A stretch of 10,855 bases of DNA from Deltaproteobacteria bacterium (GTDB lineage Bacteria > Desulfobacterota > Syntrophia > Syntrophales > UBA2210), in the NCBI GenBank assembly GCA_019314085.1, contig JAFCZZ010000051.1, positions 1 to 10,855 on the forward strand, in the 5' to 3' direction. The position numbers and the translations under genes are program-made. A model generated the notes under the pieces. The model made no database searches. It worked only from the letters and a program-made list of their open reading frames with translations, and was not told the origin of the DNA. Positions 1-6,921 of this stretch are shown here, one piece after another; positions within the stretch are counted from its first letter, which is position 1; each line of letters opens with the position of its first letter.

Positions 1-1113
1 GAGGAATTCATCAACCGCGTAGGCTATCGCCCACGCCATATCGGTCTGGCCAGAGGAAGACCGAAGCATCAGCTCCTCTCTCGGGTTTGATATGTAGGCG
101 GTTTCTATCAACAGGGAGGTGATATCGGGGAGTTTGAGGACCCTGAAGGGGGCCTCCTGCACCCGGGAAGTTCTTACATGGTTCACCTTTTTTATCTTGT
201 TCAGGGCGACCTTGCCGAAGGCCCTGGAGCGATTTATGGTCTCGGTCTGCAGCATGTTGAGGGCTATCGGGTCGGAGGCCCCGTTTCCATTTCCGTTCTC
301 GGAACCGCCGATAATATCCGACAGGTTTTCGTTCTGCGCGAGGAGCTTCGCGGCCTCACTGCTCGCCCCCCCCGTCGACAGACAATACACGGATGTCCCC
401 CGCGCGCCCCGGCTCCTGCAGGCATCGGCATGGATACTGAGAAAGATATCCGCCCCGTATTCCCGAGCGATCTTCCCTCTGTTTTTCAACGATATATAGT
501 AATCACCCTTTCTGGTGAGAAAGGCCTCGTACCCCCGCACCTTGAGGATCCTCTGCAACTTCTTCGCTATGCGAAGGACCACCGTCTTCTCGCGCGTCCC
601 CCTGCGGCCGATAGCGCCCGGGTCCTCTCCCCCGTGCCCCGGATCAATCACCACGACCTTCTTTTTCAGGACCTTGACCTTCTCGCGCTCCTCGCTCTCC
701 TTCTTTTCAACATCGGGGAGCATGACATCGATGACGACACGATGGGGTTTATCAAGAATGATCCCCAGTTTGAAGACATTCGCCCTGACATTTTCCGGTA
801 CCCATATCTCTACCCGGGTGCCCCCGTCAGGCAGGGAAACCAGGAGAACCTTTTCGACCGCGGGTTTATTGATGTCATAGATAGGGGGGATCTCTTCGTT
901 CAGGGCCGCGCCCTGCAGGTCGACGTATACCTTGCGATCCTCCTGCACGACCTTGAAGGGCGTCTCACCGGTCAGGTCCAAGACCACCCTCGTGTGATCG
1001 GGGGCCGTCCAGTGTCTGACATTGAGGATATCAACCGACGCGAATGCCTCCGTACAGAACGTCGACATCACAAGCAGCGTCAGAAGAAAAACAGCGCGCG
1101 ATATCTTTCTCAT
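1..1113 (-). CDS. N-acetylmuramoyl-L-alanine amidase with AMIN domain (3' end outside window)
   Basis: Periplasmic zinc amidase that cuts the amide bond between N-acetylmuramic acid and the stem peptide of peptidoglycan, as AmiA/AmiB/AmiC do in daughter-cell separation. The frame is open from the ATG at 1113 to the window edge (371 residues read). Residues 1-25 form a signal peptide with an AFA cleavage site; about 27-132 are an AMIN domain (localisation to the wall or division site); a Lys/Glu-rich linker follows at 135-152; about 153-371 are Amidase_3. Expected zinc ligands and catalytic residues are visible: H160 in DPGHGG, E175 in GTREK, H228 in SIHADA and E337 in LIETAYISN. The last residues resemble the family C-terminus, so probably only a short tail is missing. 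A TAA lies immediately upstream in frame, making this the first possible ATG; the AAGGGG before it is unusually close (2 nt). Divergent from metF. Which amidase paralogue it is cannot be decided. Confidence 0.95.
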   Translation of the reverse strand, partial: MRKISRAVFLLTLLVMSTFCTEAFASVDILNVRHWTAPDHTRVVLDLTGETPFKVVQEDRKVYVDLQGAALNEEIPPIYDINKPAVEKVLLVSLPDGGTRVEIWVPENVRANVFKLGIILDKPHRVVIDVMLPDVEKKESEEREKVKVLKKKVVVIDPGHGGEDPGAIGRRGTREKTVVLRIAKKLQRILKVRGYEAFLTRKGDYYISLKNRGKIAREYGADIFLSIHADACRSRGARGTSVYCLSTGGASSEAAKLLAQNENLSDIIGGSENGNGNGASDPIALNMLQTETINRSRAFGKVALNKIKKVNHVRTSRVQEAPFRVLKLPDITSLLIETAYISNPREELMLRSSSGQTDMAWAIAYAVDEFL

Positions 1114-1153
1114 TACCCCTTGGATATATTCCCTTCCCCCGCTTTTGGGCGGA

Positions 1154-1182
1154 AGTCTAACAGCTTTACCCAAAGTTTACAA
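1154..1182 (-). promoter_or_regulatory. Predicted sigma70-type promoter of the amidase gene
   Basis: On the minus strand TTGTAA (1182-1177) and TAGACT (1159-1154) are separated by exactly 17 nt, each matching 4 of 6 consensus positions. The transcript would start about 30-40 nt upstream of the amidase ATG. Its -35 box touches the left arm of the inverted repeat at 1181-1201. By-eye prediction only. Confidence 0.4.
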
Positions 1183-1201
1183 CCCCTTCAGAAAAGGGGT
1201 T
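1181..1201. promoter_or_regulatory. Perfect 8-bp inverted repeat, candidate operator between divergent genes
   Basis: AACCCCTT (1181-1188) and AAGGGGTT (1194-1201) are perfect inverted copies around a 5-nt spacer. No T tract typical of a terminator follows in either direction, and both flanking genes point away from it, so an operator is more natural than a terminator. The left arm overlaps the predicted amidase -35 box and the right arm overlaps the TTGACA upstream of metF. The binding protein is unknown. Confidence 0.4.
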
Positions 1202-1228
1202 GACAACCAGACATTCCAATGACATACA
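1200..1228 (+). promoter_or_regulatory. Predicted promoter of metF with consensus -35 box
   Basis: A perfect TTGACA lies at 1200-1205. The hexamer 17 nt downstream, CATACA (1223-1228), matches the -10 consensus at only 3 positions, so the promoter would be weak or need an activator. It lies about 30 nt upstream of the metF start and its -35 box shares bases with the right arm of the inverted repeat. Confidence 0.35.
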
Positions 1229-1256
1229 TGACCTGAAAAATCACAGGGGCTGGTTA

Positions 1257-2150
1257 ATGAAGATAGGAGATATATTCGGCGGGGACAAAACCGCGCTCTC
1301 ATTCGAGATCTTTCCCCCCTCCCGGGACGGGAACATCGAAGACCTTTACCGCGCGGTCGGGGAGCTCGCGGAGCTGAATCCCGACTTTATCTCCGTCACC
1401 TACGGCGCGGGGGGCGGGACGAGGGATAAGACCGTGGAGATTGCCTCCACCATCCGAAACAAGTTCGACCGAGAGACGCTCGCCCACCTGACATGCGTCC
1501 AGGCAACCAGGGACGACATACGAGAGCAACTCGACAAGCTGAAAGAGGAAGGCATCGAAAACATCCTCGCCCTGCGGGGAGACCCGCCGAAGGGGGAGGA
1601 GCGTGTTGTCAAGACGAAGGGCGGCTTCGGATACGCCAACGAGCTGGTGGAGTTCATCAAGATGAACAATGATTTTTCCATCGGGGTCGCGGGCTACCCA
1701 GAGGTACATCCGGAGGCGCCGGATATGGAGCACGACCTGGTCCATCTAAAAAAGAAGGTCGACGCGGGTGCGGACTTCATCATAACCCAGATGTTCTTCG
1801 ACAACGGAGACTTCTACCGATTCCGGGACAACGCGATATCGGCGGGGATACATGTTCCCATTATCCCGGCGGTCTTCCCGATCTTCAACTACAAACAGAT
1901 ATCGCGCGTAGCCTCGCTCTGCGGCGCGAAGATACCCCCGCGGCTGGGCGACAAACTGTCGAAGGTAAGCGAAAAAAACGAAGAGGTGGAGAAATACGGC
2001 ATAGAACACGCCATCCTCCAGGGCGAAGACCTCCTGGAAAACGAGGTGTCGGGTCTGCATTTCTACAGCATGAACCGGAGCGGGCACGTCATAAAAATAA
2101 TTCGGGCGCTCCCCAAAAAATCATTTGAAAATAATTCCATATTAGAATAG
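1257..2150 (+). CDS. metF: Methylenetetrahydrofolate reductase
   Basis: Cytoplasmic flavoenzyme of one-carbon metabolism that reduces 5,10-methylene-tetrahydrofolate to 5-methyl-tetrahydrofolate, supplying methyl groups for methionine synthesis and, in some anaerobes, acting in the methyl branch of the Wood-Ljungdahl pathway. The 297-residue product has the usual length of bacterial MetF and is one TIM-barrel domain. Family landmarks: SFEIFPP at 15-21 with the catalytic Glu E17, VTYGAGG near 47-53, NILALRGDPP with D109 (equivalent of the folate-contacting Asp), and QMFFDN at 178-183. I chose the ATG at 1257 because AGGGG (1245-1249) precedes it by 7 nt and the protein then begins just before the conserved FEIFPP strand; an upstream in-frame TTG at 1200 lies in the promoter and is unlikely. 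No electron-bifurcating partner gene (MetV-like) is adjacent. Confidence 0.95.
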   Translation: MKIGDIFGGDKTALSFEIFPPSRDGNIEDLYRAVGELAELNPDFISVTYGAGGGTRDKTVEIASTIRNKFDRETLAHLTCVQATRDDIREQLDKLKEEGIENILALRGDPPKGEERVVKTKGGFGYANELVEFIKMNNDFSIGVAGYPEVHPEAPDMEHDLVHLKKKVDAGADFIITQMFFDNGDFYRFRDNAISAGIHVPIIPAVFPIFNYKQISRVASLCGAKIPPRLGDKLSKVSEKNEEVEKYGIEHAILQGEDLLENEVSGLHFYSMNRSGHVIKIIRALPKKSFENNSILE

Positions 2151-2194
2151 GGTTCGACCTTCCCACTGCGGAACCATTTCAAGACAGACACAAA

Positions 2195-2271
2195 GGGCGA
2201 TTAGCTCAGATGGATAGAGTGTTGGCCTCCGAAGCCAAAGGCCCTGGGTTCGAGTCCCAGATCGCCCACCA
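2195..2271 (+). tRNA. tRNA-Arg, anticodon CCG
   Basis: A complete 77-nt cloverleaf can be folded. The acceptor stem GGGCGAT pairs with ATCGCCC, discriminator base is A and CCA is encoded (2269-2271). The anticodon stem TTGGC/GCCAA (2222-2226/2234-2238) holds the loop CTCCGAA with anticodon CCG at 2229-2231, reading CGG (Arg). The T arm CTGGG-TTCGAGT-CCCAG is canonical. It lies 44 nt after metF on the same strand, with no terminator seen between them, and is followed at once by its own terminator. Confidence 0.97.
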
Positions 2272-2276
2272 TAATA

Positions 2277-2309
2277 AAAGGGGTTGCGAGTTCATCGCAG
2301 CCCCTTTCT
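2277..2309 (+). terminator. Rho-independent terminator after tRNA-Arg
   Basis: AAAGGGG (2277-2283) pairs with CCCCTTT (2301-2307), continuing through a T-G wobble and TGCGA/TCGCA, giving a 13-bp stem with loop GTTCA. A short T-rich run closes it. The position five bases after the tRNA CCA fits termination of the tRNA (and possibly metF) transcript. Confidence 0.8.
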
Positions 2310-2493
2310 GATGTTATGAATCAAGCTGCCCACACACAGCAGGAACCCCGCCTGTTTTGTGATTATGCTTGACAAATATACGGCAATTATTGAGTATCTC
2401 CAACATTGATATTCTCATTTCGTGACATAAGACAGATAACAGGCTGGCTGCTACGTGTCAGCCTCCCCATGAAAAAATCAGGGATTTTCTCAA
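2310..2493. other. A+T-rich spacer between tRNA-Arg terminator and permease gene
   Basis: No convincing gene. The stretch starts the A+T-richer patch that continues through the permease gene. One promoter-like element is visible: TTGACA at 2369-2374 with GAGTAT 17 nt downstream (2392-2397), a perfect -35 with a weak -10. No copy of the tRNA 3' end, integrase or transposase sequence is seen here. Confidence 0.4.
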
Positions 2494-3309
2494 TTGATAA
2501 ACAAACTACAAAATCGACACATACTTTCAGGCTACCTTTTTGCCATCGGGGCAACGGCCCTCTGGTCCTTCGCATTGAAACCTCTTATTGCAGAATGGAA
2601 TACCCTCAAGGCAAACCTCCCGTACCTGTCTATTACTTCAGTACTGGGAATTACCATATTCAACACCCTCATCTATCTTGCTGGTCATACGACTACCGCC
2701 ATCAATCTTTCATTAATTTCTATTACATTTCCCGTCTTCATTGTTATTCTATCCCGAATCTTTTTTGGTGAATTGATAACGGCAAACAAGGGGATCGGCA
2801 TCATTATTGTTGCTATAGGCGTTATTGTACTCGTTACCAAAGGAGCCCCTTCCAAACTCTTACATTTATCCTTTGCTATCGGGGATGTCTGGATGCTTGC
2901 GGCAGCCATAATTTTCGCGATTTACAGCATATTAATAAAACACAAACCCGAGCAGTTAAGCATCTGGGCGTTCCAACTGAGCACATTTATTCTGGGACTC
3001 ATTTTTCTGTTCCCATTCTTTATCTGGGAATATGTAACAGTCCCTCCCGTCGCATTTGATACACAGACAGTTGGTTCAATTCTCTACGTGGGGGTCTTTG
3101 CCTCGCTTTCGGCTTTCGTCTTATGGAATAAGGCGATTGTGGCCGTTGGCCCCTCAAAAGCAGGAATGATCTATTACACACTGCCTCTCTTTAGCGGGCT
3201 TCTGGCATACCTCTTCTTACAAGAGAATATCAGCATGATCCATTTTTACAGCGCGCTGCTGATTGTCTCAGGAATTCTTACCGCTAATTATGAATCAAAA
3301 AAAGTATAA
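2494..3309 (+). CDS. EamA/DMT-superfamily permease lacking an internal segment (possible pseudogene)
   Basis: Inner-membrane protein of the drug/metabolite transporter superfamily (EamA type); the substrate cannot be predicted. It reads as 271 residues of mostly hydrophobic helices with two EamA-like halves: the second half starts near residue 128 (GDVWMLAAA) and ends with the usual last helix and a short Lys-rich tail. The N-terminal half is abnormal. After YLFAIGATALWS (14-25), family members continue with a conserved stretch completing helix 1 and helix 2, but here residue 25 joins directly to FALKPLIAEW, which normally follows helix 2. About 30-35 residues seem missing in frame, leaving about nine helices instead of ten. 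The start is uncertain: the TTG at 2494 has AGGGA 9 nt upstream and no in-frame ATG is near. Base composition is clearly more A+T-rich than neighbouring genes, suggesting transfer. It could be a non-functional remnant, a genuine variant or an assembly error. Confidence 0.75.
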   Translation: MINKLQNRHILSGYLFAIGATALWSFALKPLIAEWNTLKANLPYLSITSVLGITIFNTLIYLAGHTTTAINLSLISITFPVFIVILSRIFFGELITANKGIGIIIVAIGVIVLVTKGAPSKLLHLSFAIGDVWMLAAAIIFAIYSILIKHKPEQLSIWAFQLSTFILGLIFLFPFFIWEYVTVPPVAFDTQTVGSILYVGVFASLSAFVLWNKAIVAVGPSKAGMIYYTLPLFSGLLAYLFLQENISMIHFYSALLIVSGILTANYESKKV

Positions 3310-3396
3310 CGAATCAGGCGCGCTCGGACAAAAAGGGTGACAACAACTCGTTTTCGGCATATGTTACTTCCTGTCTTAGAAGGGGAGACTTCAGAG

Positions 3397-3940
3397 ATGA
3401 AAGATACCAGCCGTTCAGTACAGCAAGAAGCACCAGGCACGCCTCTGCTTGAGCTCAGGGTCACGGGAATCTGCGCCAGTCCGAGGAAGGGTGGAAATTC
3501 GGATATCCTGATGGGGCAGATCCTGGCCGGCGCGGAGGAGCGGGGTGTGCCCGGCGAGGGGATTCATCTGTGTGACTATCGGTTCGAGCCCTGTATCGGA
3601 TGCGAGAGGTGCAGAAAGGACGAGATCTGCACCGGCCTTGACGACGGGATGCAGTCCCTATACCCAAAAATATTGGGCTCCCGGGGGCTGGTCGAGCCGC
3701 CTGGCGGGGCAGGGACGGAAGGCCGTCATCGCGACAATCTGCGAGCAGGAGACGAAGAAGGACATGGGTTTTACCCTTGAGGCGATGCGCCTTCCCCTTG
3801 AGGCCCTGGGATATGAGATAACAGGGGAGCTTGCCGTCTTCAGGCTGTTCGACCGTGGAATAATCAAGGATGAAGGAGAAACCCTTGCCGAGGCGACACG
3901 GGCGGGGGCACAGCTGGCGGACGCCCTCAGACAATCCTGA
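3397..3940 (+). pseudogene. Iron-sulfur flavoprotein / NADPH-dependent FMN reductase family, broken in the middle
   Basis: Two parts of one flavodoxin-fold redox protein lie in different frames. Part one, from the ATG at 3397 (AGGGGAG 10 nt upstream), shows an FMN-phosphate loop SPRKGGNS (28-35) and a compact cysteine cluster C66-x2-C69-x2-C72-x5-C78, the [4Fe-4S] motif of Isf-type iron-sulfur flavoproteins, then reads to about RGLV (residue 99, base 3693). That frame then runs into unrelated sequence and stops at 3780. Part two resumes in the +1-shifted frame at about 3686 (GWSSRLAGQGRKAV...) and continues to the TGA at 3938-3940, resembling the C-terminal third of the family. The central strand and helix that normally carry the second flavin loop (SPVYF-like motif) are missing, roughly 40-50 residues. 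Such members shuttle electrons in anaerobes; this copy should be inactive unless the break is an assembly or sequencing error. Its 3' end overlaps the convergent dehydrogenase by 14 nt. Confidence 0.75.
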
Positions 3941-3942
3941 GG
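3925..3942. repeat. Small inverted repeat at the convergent gene ends
   Basis: CCTCAG (3925-3930) and CTGAGG (3937-3942) are inverted copies around ACAATC, placed exactly where the flavoprotein remnant and the dehydrogenase overlap. A 6-bp stem without a T run is weak for termination and may be fortuitous, since it also encodes the dehydrogenase C-terminus. Confidence 0.25.
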
Positions 3943-4955
3943 ACCTTCCCTCCCCTGATCTTCCCCTCCTTGAGCTCACACAGCGCCCGGTTGGCCTCCT
4001 CCAAGGGAAATTCCTGGACGTGGGGTCGTATGGGGATCTCGGCCGCCAGCTGGAGGAATTCGCTGATATCCCTCCGGGCCACATTGGCGACGCTCTTGAT
4101 CTCCTTTTCGAGCCAGAGGTGGGCGGGGTAATCGATCTTTAGGAGGTAGTCCTTGTCGGCATCCTCCTTCCGGATGGCATTGATAACCAGCCGTCCGCCG
4201 CATTCCAGATTTTTCAGGGCCTCCACGATCGGCCTCCAGGCCGGGGTGGTATCAATAATACTATGCAGCTTCTCGGGGGCTTGGTCCTCCGTTCCCCCCG
4301 CCCAGAGGGCACCCAGCTCCCTGGCGAAGGCCTGCTCCCGTTCACTTCGGGCAAAGACGAATATTTGTGAGTTTGGATAGATGTGGCGCGCCATTGTGAG
4401 AACCAGGTGAGCGGACGCCCCAAAGCCCGTCAGACCAAGGTTCTGTCCGTCTTCGATATTCGCCACTCGGAGCGACCGATACCCGATGGCCCCGGCACAC
4501 ATCAGGGGGGCCGCTTGCGCGTCGGTGAAGAGTTCGGGAATGGGATAGGCGAAAGACTCCGAAACGGTCATATACTCGGCGTATCCACCGTCCGCGTCTC
4601 TCCCGGTGCCTCGGAACTGTTCACAGACATTTTCATTCCCGGAGAGGCAGTACGTGCATTTCCCGCAGGCGGAGTGGATCCAGCCGATGCCGACCCGATC
4701 ACCGGTCTGAAAGCGTGTCGTACCCTTCCCGGCCCCGGCAACCCTCCCCACGACCTCGTGTCCCAAGACGACGGGGAATCTCGGCGGGGGCGTTCGCCCC
4801 TCGATCTCATCCAGCTCCGTGTGGCAGACACCGCACGCAGAGACCCTGATCAGGATCTCCCCCTCACCCGGCACGGGATCGGGCAGGTCTGTCATCTCCA
4901 GGGGCGCCTTTGTGTCTTGAAAACTCGACACCCCGTTCAGGACCATCGCCTTCAT
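3927..4955 (-). CDS. Zinc-dependent alcohol dehydrogenase (medium-chain dehydrogenase/reductase)
   Basis: Cytosolic NAD(P)-dependent oxidoreductase interconverting alcohols and aldehydes; exact substrate unknown. The 342-residue protein has the usual two-domain MDR layout. Predicted catalytic zinc ligands are C44 (CGVCHTE), H66-E67 (GHE) and C153; the structural zinc lobe is complete with C97, C100, C103 and C111. The Rossmann nucleotide loop is GFGASA (177-182), a variant typical of the zinc-binding alcohol dehydrogenase subgroup whose coenzyme loop reads GFGASAH. The C-terminus EGKIRGGKVLRIV is typical. The ATG at 4955 has GGGGAGG 10 nt upstream. It follows typA on the same strand after 61 nt with no evident terminator, so co-transcription is likely, although no functional link is known. 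The neighbouring flavoprotein remnant converges on it. Confidence 0.93.
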   Translation of the reverse strand: MKAMVLNGVSSFQDTKAPLEMTDLPDPVPGEGEILIRVSACGVCHTELDEIEGRTPPPRFPVVLGHEVVGRVAGAGKGTTRFQTGDRVGIGWIHSACGKCTYCLSGNENVCEQFRGTGRDADGGYAEYMTVSESFAYPIPELFTDAQAAPLMCAGAIGYRSLRVANIEDGQNLGLTGFGASAHLVLTMARHIYPNSQIFVFARSEREQAFARELGALWAGGTEDQAPEKLHSIIDTTPAWRPIVEALKNLECGGRLVINAIRKEDADKDYLLKIDYPAHLWLEKEIKSVANVARRDISEFLQLAAEIPIRPHVQEFPLEEANRALCELKEGKIRGGKVLRIV

Positions 4956-5016
4956 TGTTCACCGGCCTCCCCTGTTCGCATTACAGAACCCGTTGGTCCC
5001 TCCGGAGGAATGGCAC

Positions 5017-6822
5017 CTATTTGTTCACGCGCCGTCCGCTCTTCTCCAGGTCCATCTTGCGCAGGCGGATAGTCTTCGGGGTTACCTCGATAAGTTCGTC
5101 CTCCGCGATAAACTCGATCGACTGGTCAAGCGACAGGCGGCGCGGCGGACGCAGGGTTACCGTGGCATCCGATGTGGCGCTGCGCATGTTTGTCAGGTGT
5201 TTTTCCTTCGTGATATTCACGTTCAGGTCACCGGGCCGGTTCCTCTCCCCAATGATCATGCCGCCGTAGACATCGGTCCCGATCTCAACAGAGAGCTCAC
5301 CTCGATCCTCCATGGCAAGACTCGCGTAGGGAGTAACCCTGCCCGCCCGGTCGGCAACCAGCGCCCCATTCGCCCGCTGGGGGATCGGGCCGAACCACGG
5401 CTCATACCCTTCAAAGATCGTATTCATGACACCCGCACCCTTGGTTTCCGTCAGAAAGTGGTTTCGAAAGCCGATCAGTCCGCGCGACGGTATGATGAAC
5501 TCGAGCTTTGTCCGCCCGCTGCCCTTGTTATTAAGGTTCGTCATACGCCCCTTGCGTCTGGAGAGTACCTCCGTGATCGTGCCGATAAACTCTTCCGGGA
5601 TATCGATCAGGAGAAGCTCGGTCGGCTCAAGGACCCGGCCTCCCTCCTCTCTGGTGATCACCTGCGGTTTGGATACCATAAATTCGTACCCTTCCCTGCG
5701 CATGGTCTCTATCAGGACGGCCATCTGCAGTTCGCCGCGGCCGCAGACATCGAACATGTCCTTGCGCTCGAGGTGTCTGATCTTCAAGGCGACGTTGCTC
5801 AGGGTCTCCTTTTCCAGACGGTCTTTCAGGTGACGGGAGGTCAGGTATGTGCCGTCATTGCCTGCCGTGGGACTCTTGTTGACGTAAAAGACCATGGAAA
5901 CGGTCGGCTCATCGATATAGATCCGGGGGAGCGGGACGGGATCTTCCAGGGACGATATTGTGTCGCCGATGGTCAGCTGATCGACGCCGGCAATGGCAAT
6001 AATGTCCCCCGCTTCTACCCGATCGACCTGCAGTTTTTGCAGTCCGTCGAAGGTATAAAGGGCGGAGAATTTTACCCCCGGGGTGATCTTTTCCTCACCA
6101 CACAAGGAGTAACTCTTGTTCATCTCCAGGATGCCATTCGCCAGCCGGCCGATGGCGACCTGCCCGACGTAGGGGTCATAGTCGAGATTGGTGACCAGGA
6201 ACTGGGGGATCGCCCCATCATCCGCCTGGGGCGCGGGGACATGAGAGATGATCGTCTCGAAGAGGGGCCGCAGATCGGCGGAGTCGTCTCCCTGCTTTAC
6301 GTGGGCAACCCCCGTCTTGGCATTGGTGTAGAGTATCGGGAACTCTATCTGCTCCTCGGTCGCGTCAAGGTCGATAAAGAGGTCGTATACCTCGTTGACA
6401 ACCTCTTCTATCCGTGAGTCGCCGCGATCGATCTTGTTGATGACCACGATCATCGGCAGTCGTTTGGCAAGCGCCTTCTTGACGACGAAGCGGGTCTGCG
6501 GCAGCGGGCCTTCACTGGCGTCGACGAGCAGGATCGCCCCGTCTACCAGGTTGAGGCCCCGCTCCACCTCGCCGCCGAAATCGGCGTGACCGGGCGTGTC
6601 GACGATATTGATCTTGACATCGCCGTACCAGATGGCCGTGTTCTTCGACAGGATCGTGATCCCGCGCTCCCGTTCGAGGTCCATCGAATCCATGACGCGT
6701 TCCGTCACCTGCTGATGCTCCCTGAAAATGCCACTCTGCCTGAGCATCCCGTCAACGAGGGTCGTCTTCCCGTGGTCGACGTGTGCAATAATCGCTATAT
6801 TTCTAATGTTGCTTTTTTGCAT
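5017..6822 (-). CDS. typA: Ribosome-associated translational GTPase TypA/BipA
   Basis: Elongation-factor-like GTPase that binds the 70S ribosome and supports ribosome assembly and translation under stress. The 601 residues match the normal length (about 600-615) and align throughout by eye with E. coli TypA. GTPase motifs: P-loop AHVDHGKT (13-20), switch I ERGIT (52-56), DTPGH with catalytic His H79 (75-79) and NKID (129-132). Later landmarks are the domain II/III segment [24 protein letters not shown] of the EF-G-like domain, [10 protein letters not shown] in the TypA-specific C-terminal part, and LTNMR near the end. The ATG at 6822 gives the typical short N-terminus before [12 protein letters not shown]; the only upstream purine block, GGAG, is 15 nt away, so initiation is not strongly Shine-Dalgarno driven. 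Transcribed divergently from cstA, upstream of the alcohol dehydrogenase. Confidence 0.97.
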   Translation of the reverse strand: MQKSNIRNIAIIAHVDHGKTTLVDGMLRQSGIFREHQQVTERVMDSMDLERERGITILSKNTAIWYGDVKINIVDTPGHADFGGEVERGLNLVDGAILLVDASEGPLPQTRFVVKKALAKRLPMIVVINKIDRGDSRIEEVVNEVYDLFIDLDATEEQIEFPILYTNAKTGVAHVKQGDDSADLRPLFETIISHVPAPQADDGAIPQFLVTNLDYDPYVGQVAIGRLANGILEMNKSYSLCGEEKITPGVKFSALYTFDGLQKLQVDRVEAGDIIAIAGVDQLTIGDTISSLEDPVPLPRIYIDEPTVSMVFYVNKSPTAGNDGTYLTSRHLKDRLEKETLSNVALKIRHLERKDMFDVCGRGELQMAVLIETMRREGYEFMVSKPQVITREEGGRVLEPTELLLIDIPEEFIGTITEVLSRRKGRMTNLNNKGSGRTKLEFIIPSRGLIGFRNHFLTETKGAGVMNTIFEGYEPWFGPIPQRANGALVADRAGRVTPYASLAMEDRGELSVEIGTDVYGGMIIGERNRPGDLNVNITKEKHLTNMRSATSDATVTLRPPRRLSLDQSIEFIAEDELIEVTPKTIRLRKMDLEKSGRRVNK

Positions 6823-6855
6823 GTTCGTATTGCGTATCTCCGCTCATAAAATACA

Positions 6856-6880
6856 AAGCCCGGCTTGAATAAACCGGGTC
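6856..6880 (-). promoter_or_regulatory. Hairpin in the predicted typA 5' leader
   Basis: CCCGG (6859-6863) and CCGGG (6874-6878) can pair around a 10-nt A+T-rich loop, with AAG/CTT extending the base past a bulge. On the minus strand it is followed by CTTTGTATTTT, so it looks like a weak terminator or attenuator between the predicted promoter and the typA start. Confidence 0.3.
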
Positions 6881-6892
6881 TTAGGTGCTGTG

Positions 6893-6921
6893 ATCCTAGC
6901 AGAAAGGAGGGGGAAGGGCAA
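6893..6921 (-). promoter_or_regulatory. Predicted sigma70-type promoter of typA
   Basis: On the minus strand TTGCCC (6921-6916) and TAGGAT (6898-6893) stand 17 nt apart, each matching 4 of 6 consensus bases. Transcription would begin near 6886, giving a leader of about 65 nt that contains the hairpin at 6856-6880. By-eye prediction. Confidence 0.4.

Noticed and set aside
178..1203. Long plus-strand reading frame of 341 codons opposite the amidase gene
   Set aside because: The minus strand encodes a signal peptide, AMIN domain and complete amidase active site over the same bases; the plus-strand product shows no family features.
1192..2286. 11-nt direct repeat AAAAGGGGTTG at 1192-1202 and 2276-2286 flanking metF and the tRNA
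   Set aside because: Each copy is part of a different inverted repeat with its own explanation; the shared bases are short and no mobile element features lie between.
2406..2771. Plus-strand frame with an ATG at 2469 overlapping the permease start
   Set aside because: Its product shows no hydrophobic helices or family resemblance, while the overlapping frame carries the EamA sequence.
3583..3600. Partial match to the tRNA-Arg 3' end (GGTTCGAG...), considered as a downstream attachment site of an integrated element
   Set aside because: Only about 8 contiguous bases match and they encode a family-like flavoprotein segment (YRFEPCIG); no integrase gene is present.
3461..4084. Minus-strand reading frame of 207 codons over the flavoprotein remnant
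   Set aside because: It is Arg/Pro/Ser-rich low-complexity translation typical of an antisense frame and runs into the end of the dehydrogenase gene in a different frame.
4999..5008. 10-bp palindrome CCTCCGGAGG between typA and the dehydrogenase as a terminator
   Set aside because: It leaves no loop and is not followed by a T run on the minus strand; better regarded as chance in a GC-rich spacer.
4993..6417. Long plus-strand reading frame of 474 codons opposite typA
   Set aside because: It is the complement of an unmistakable TypA coding sequence with all GTPase motifs; long antisense frames are expected in GC-rich genes.
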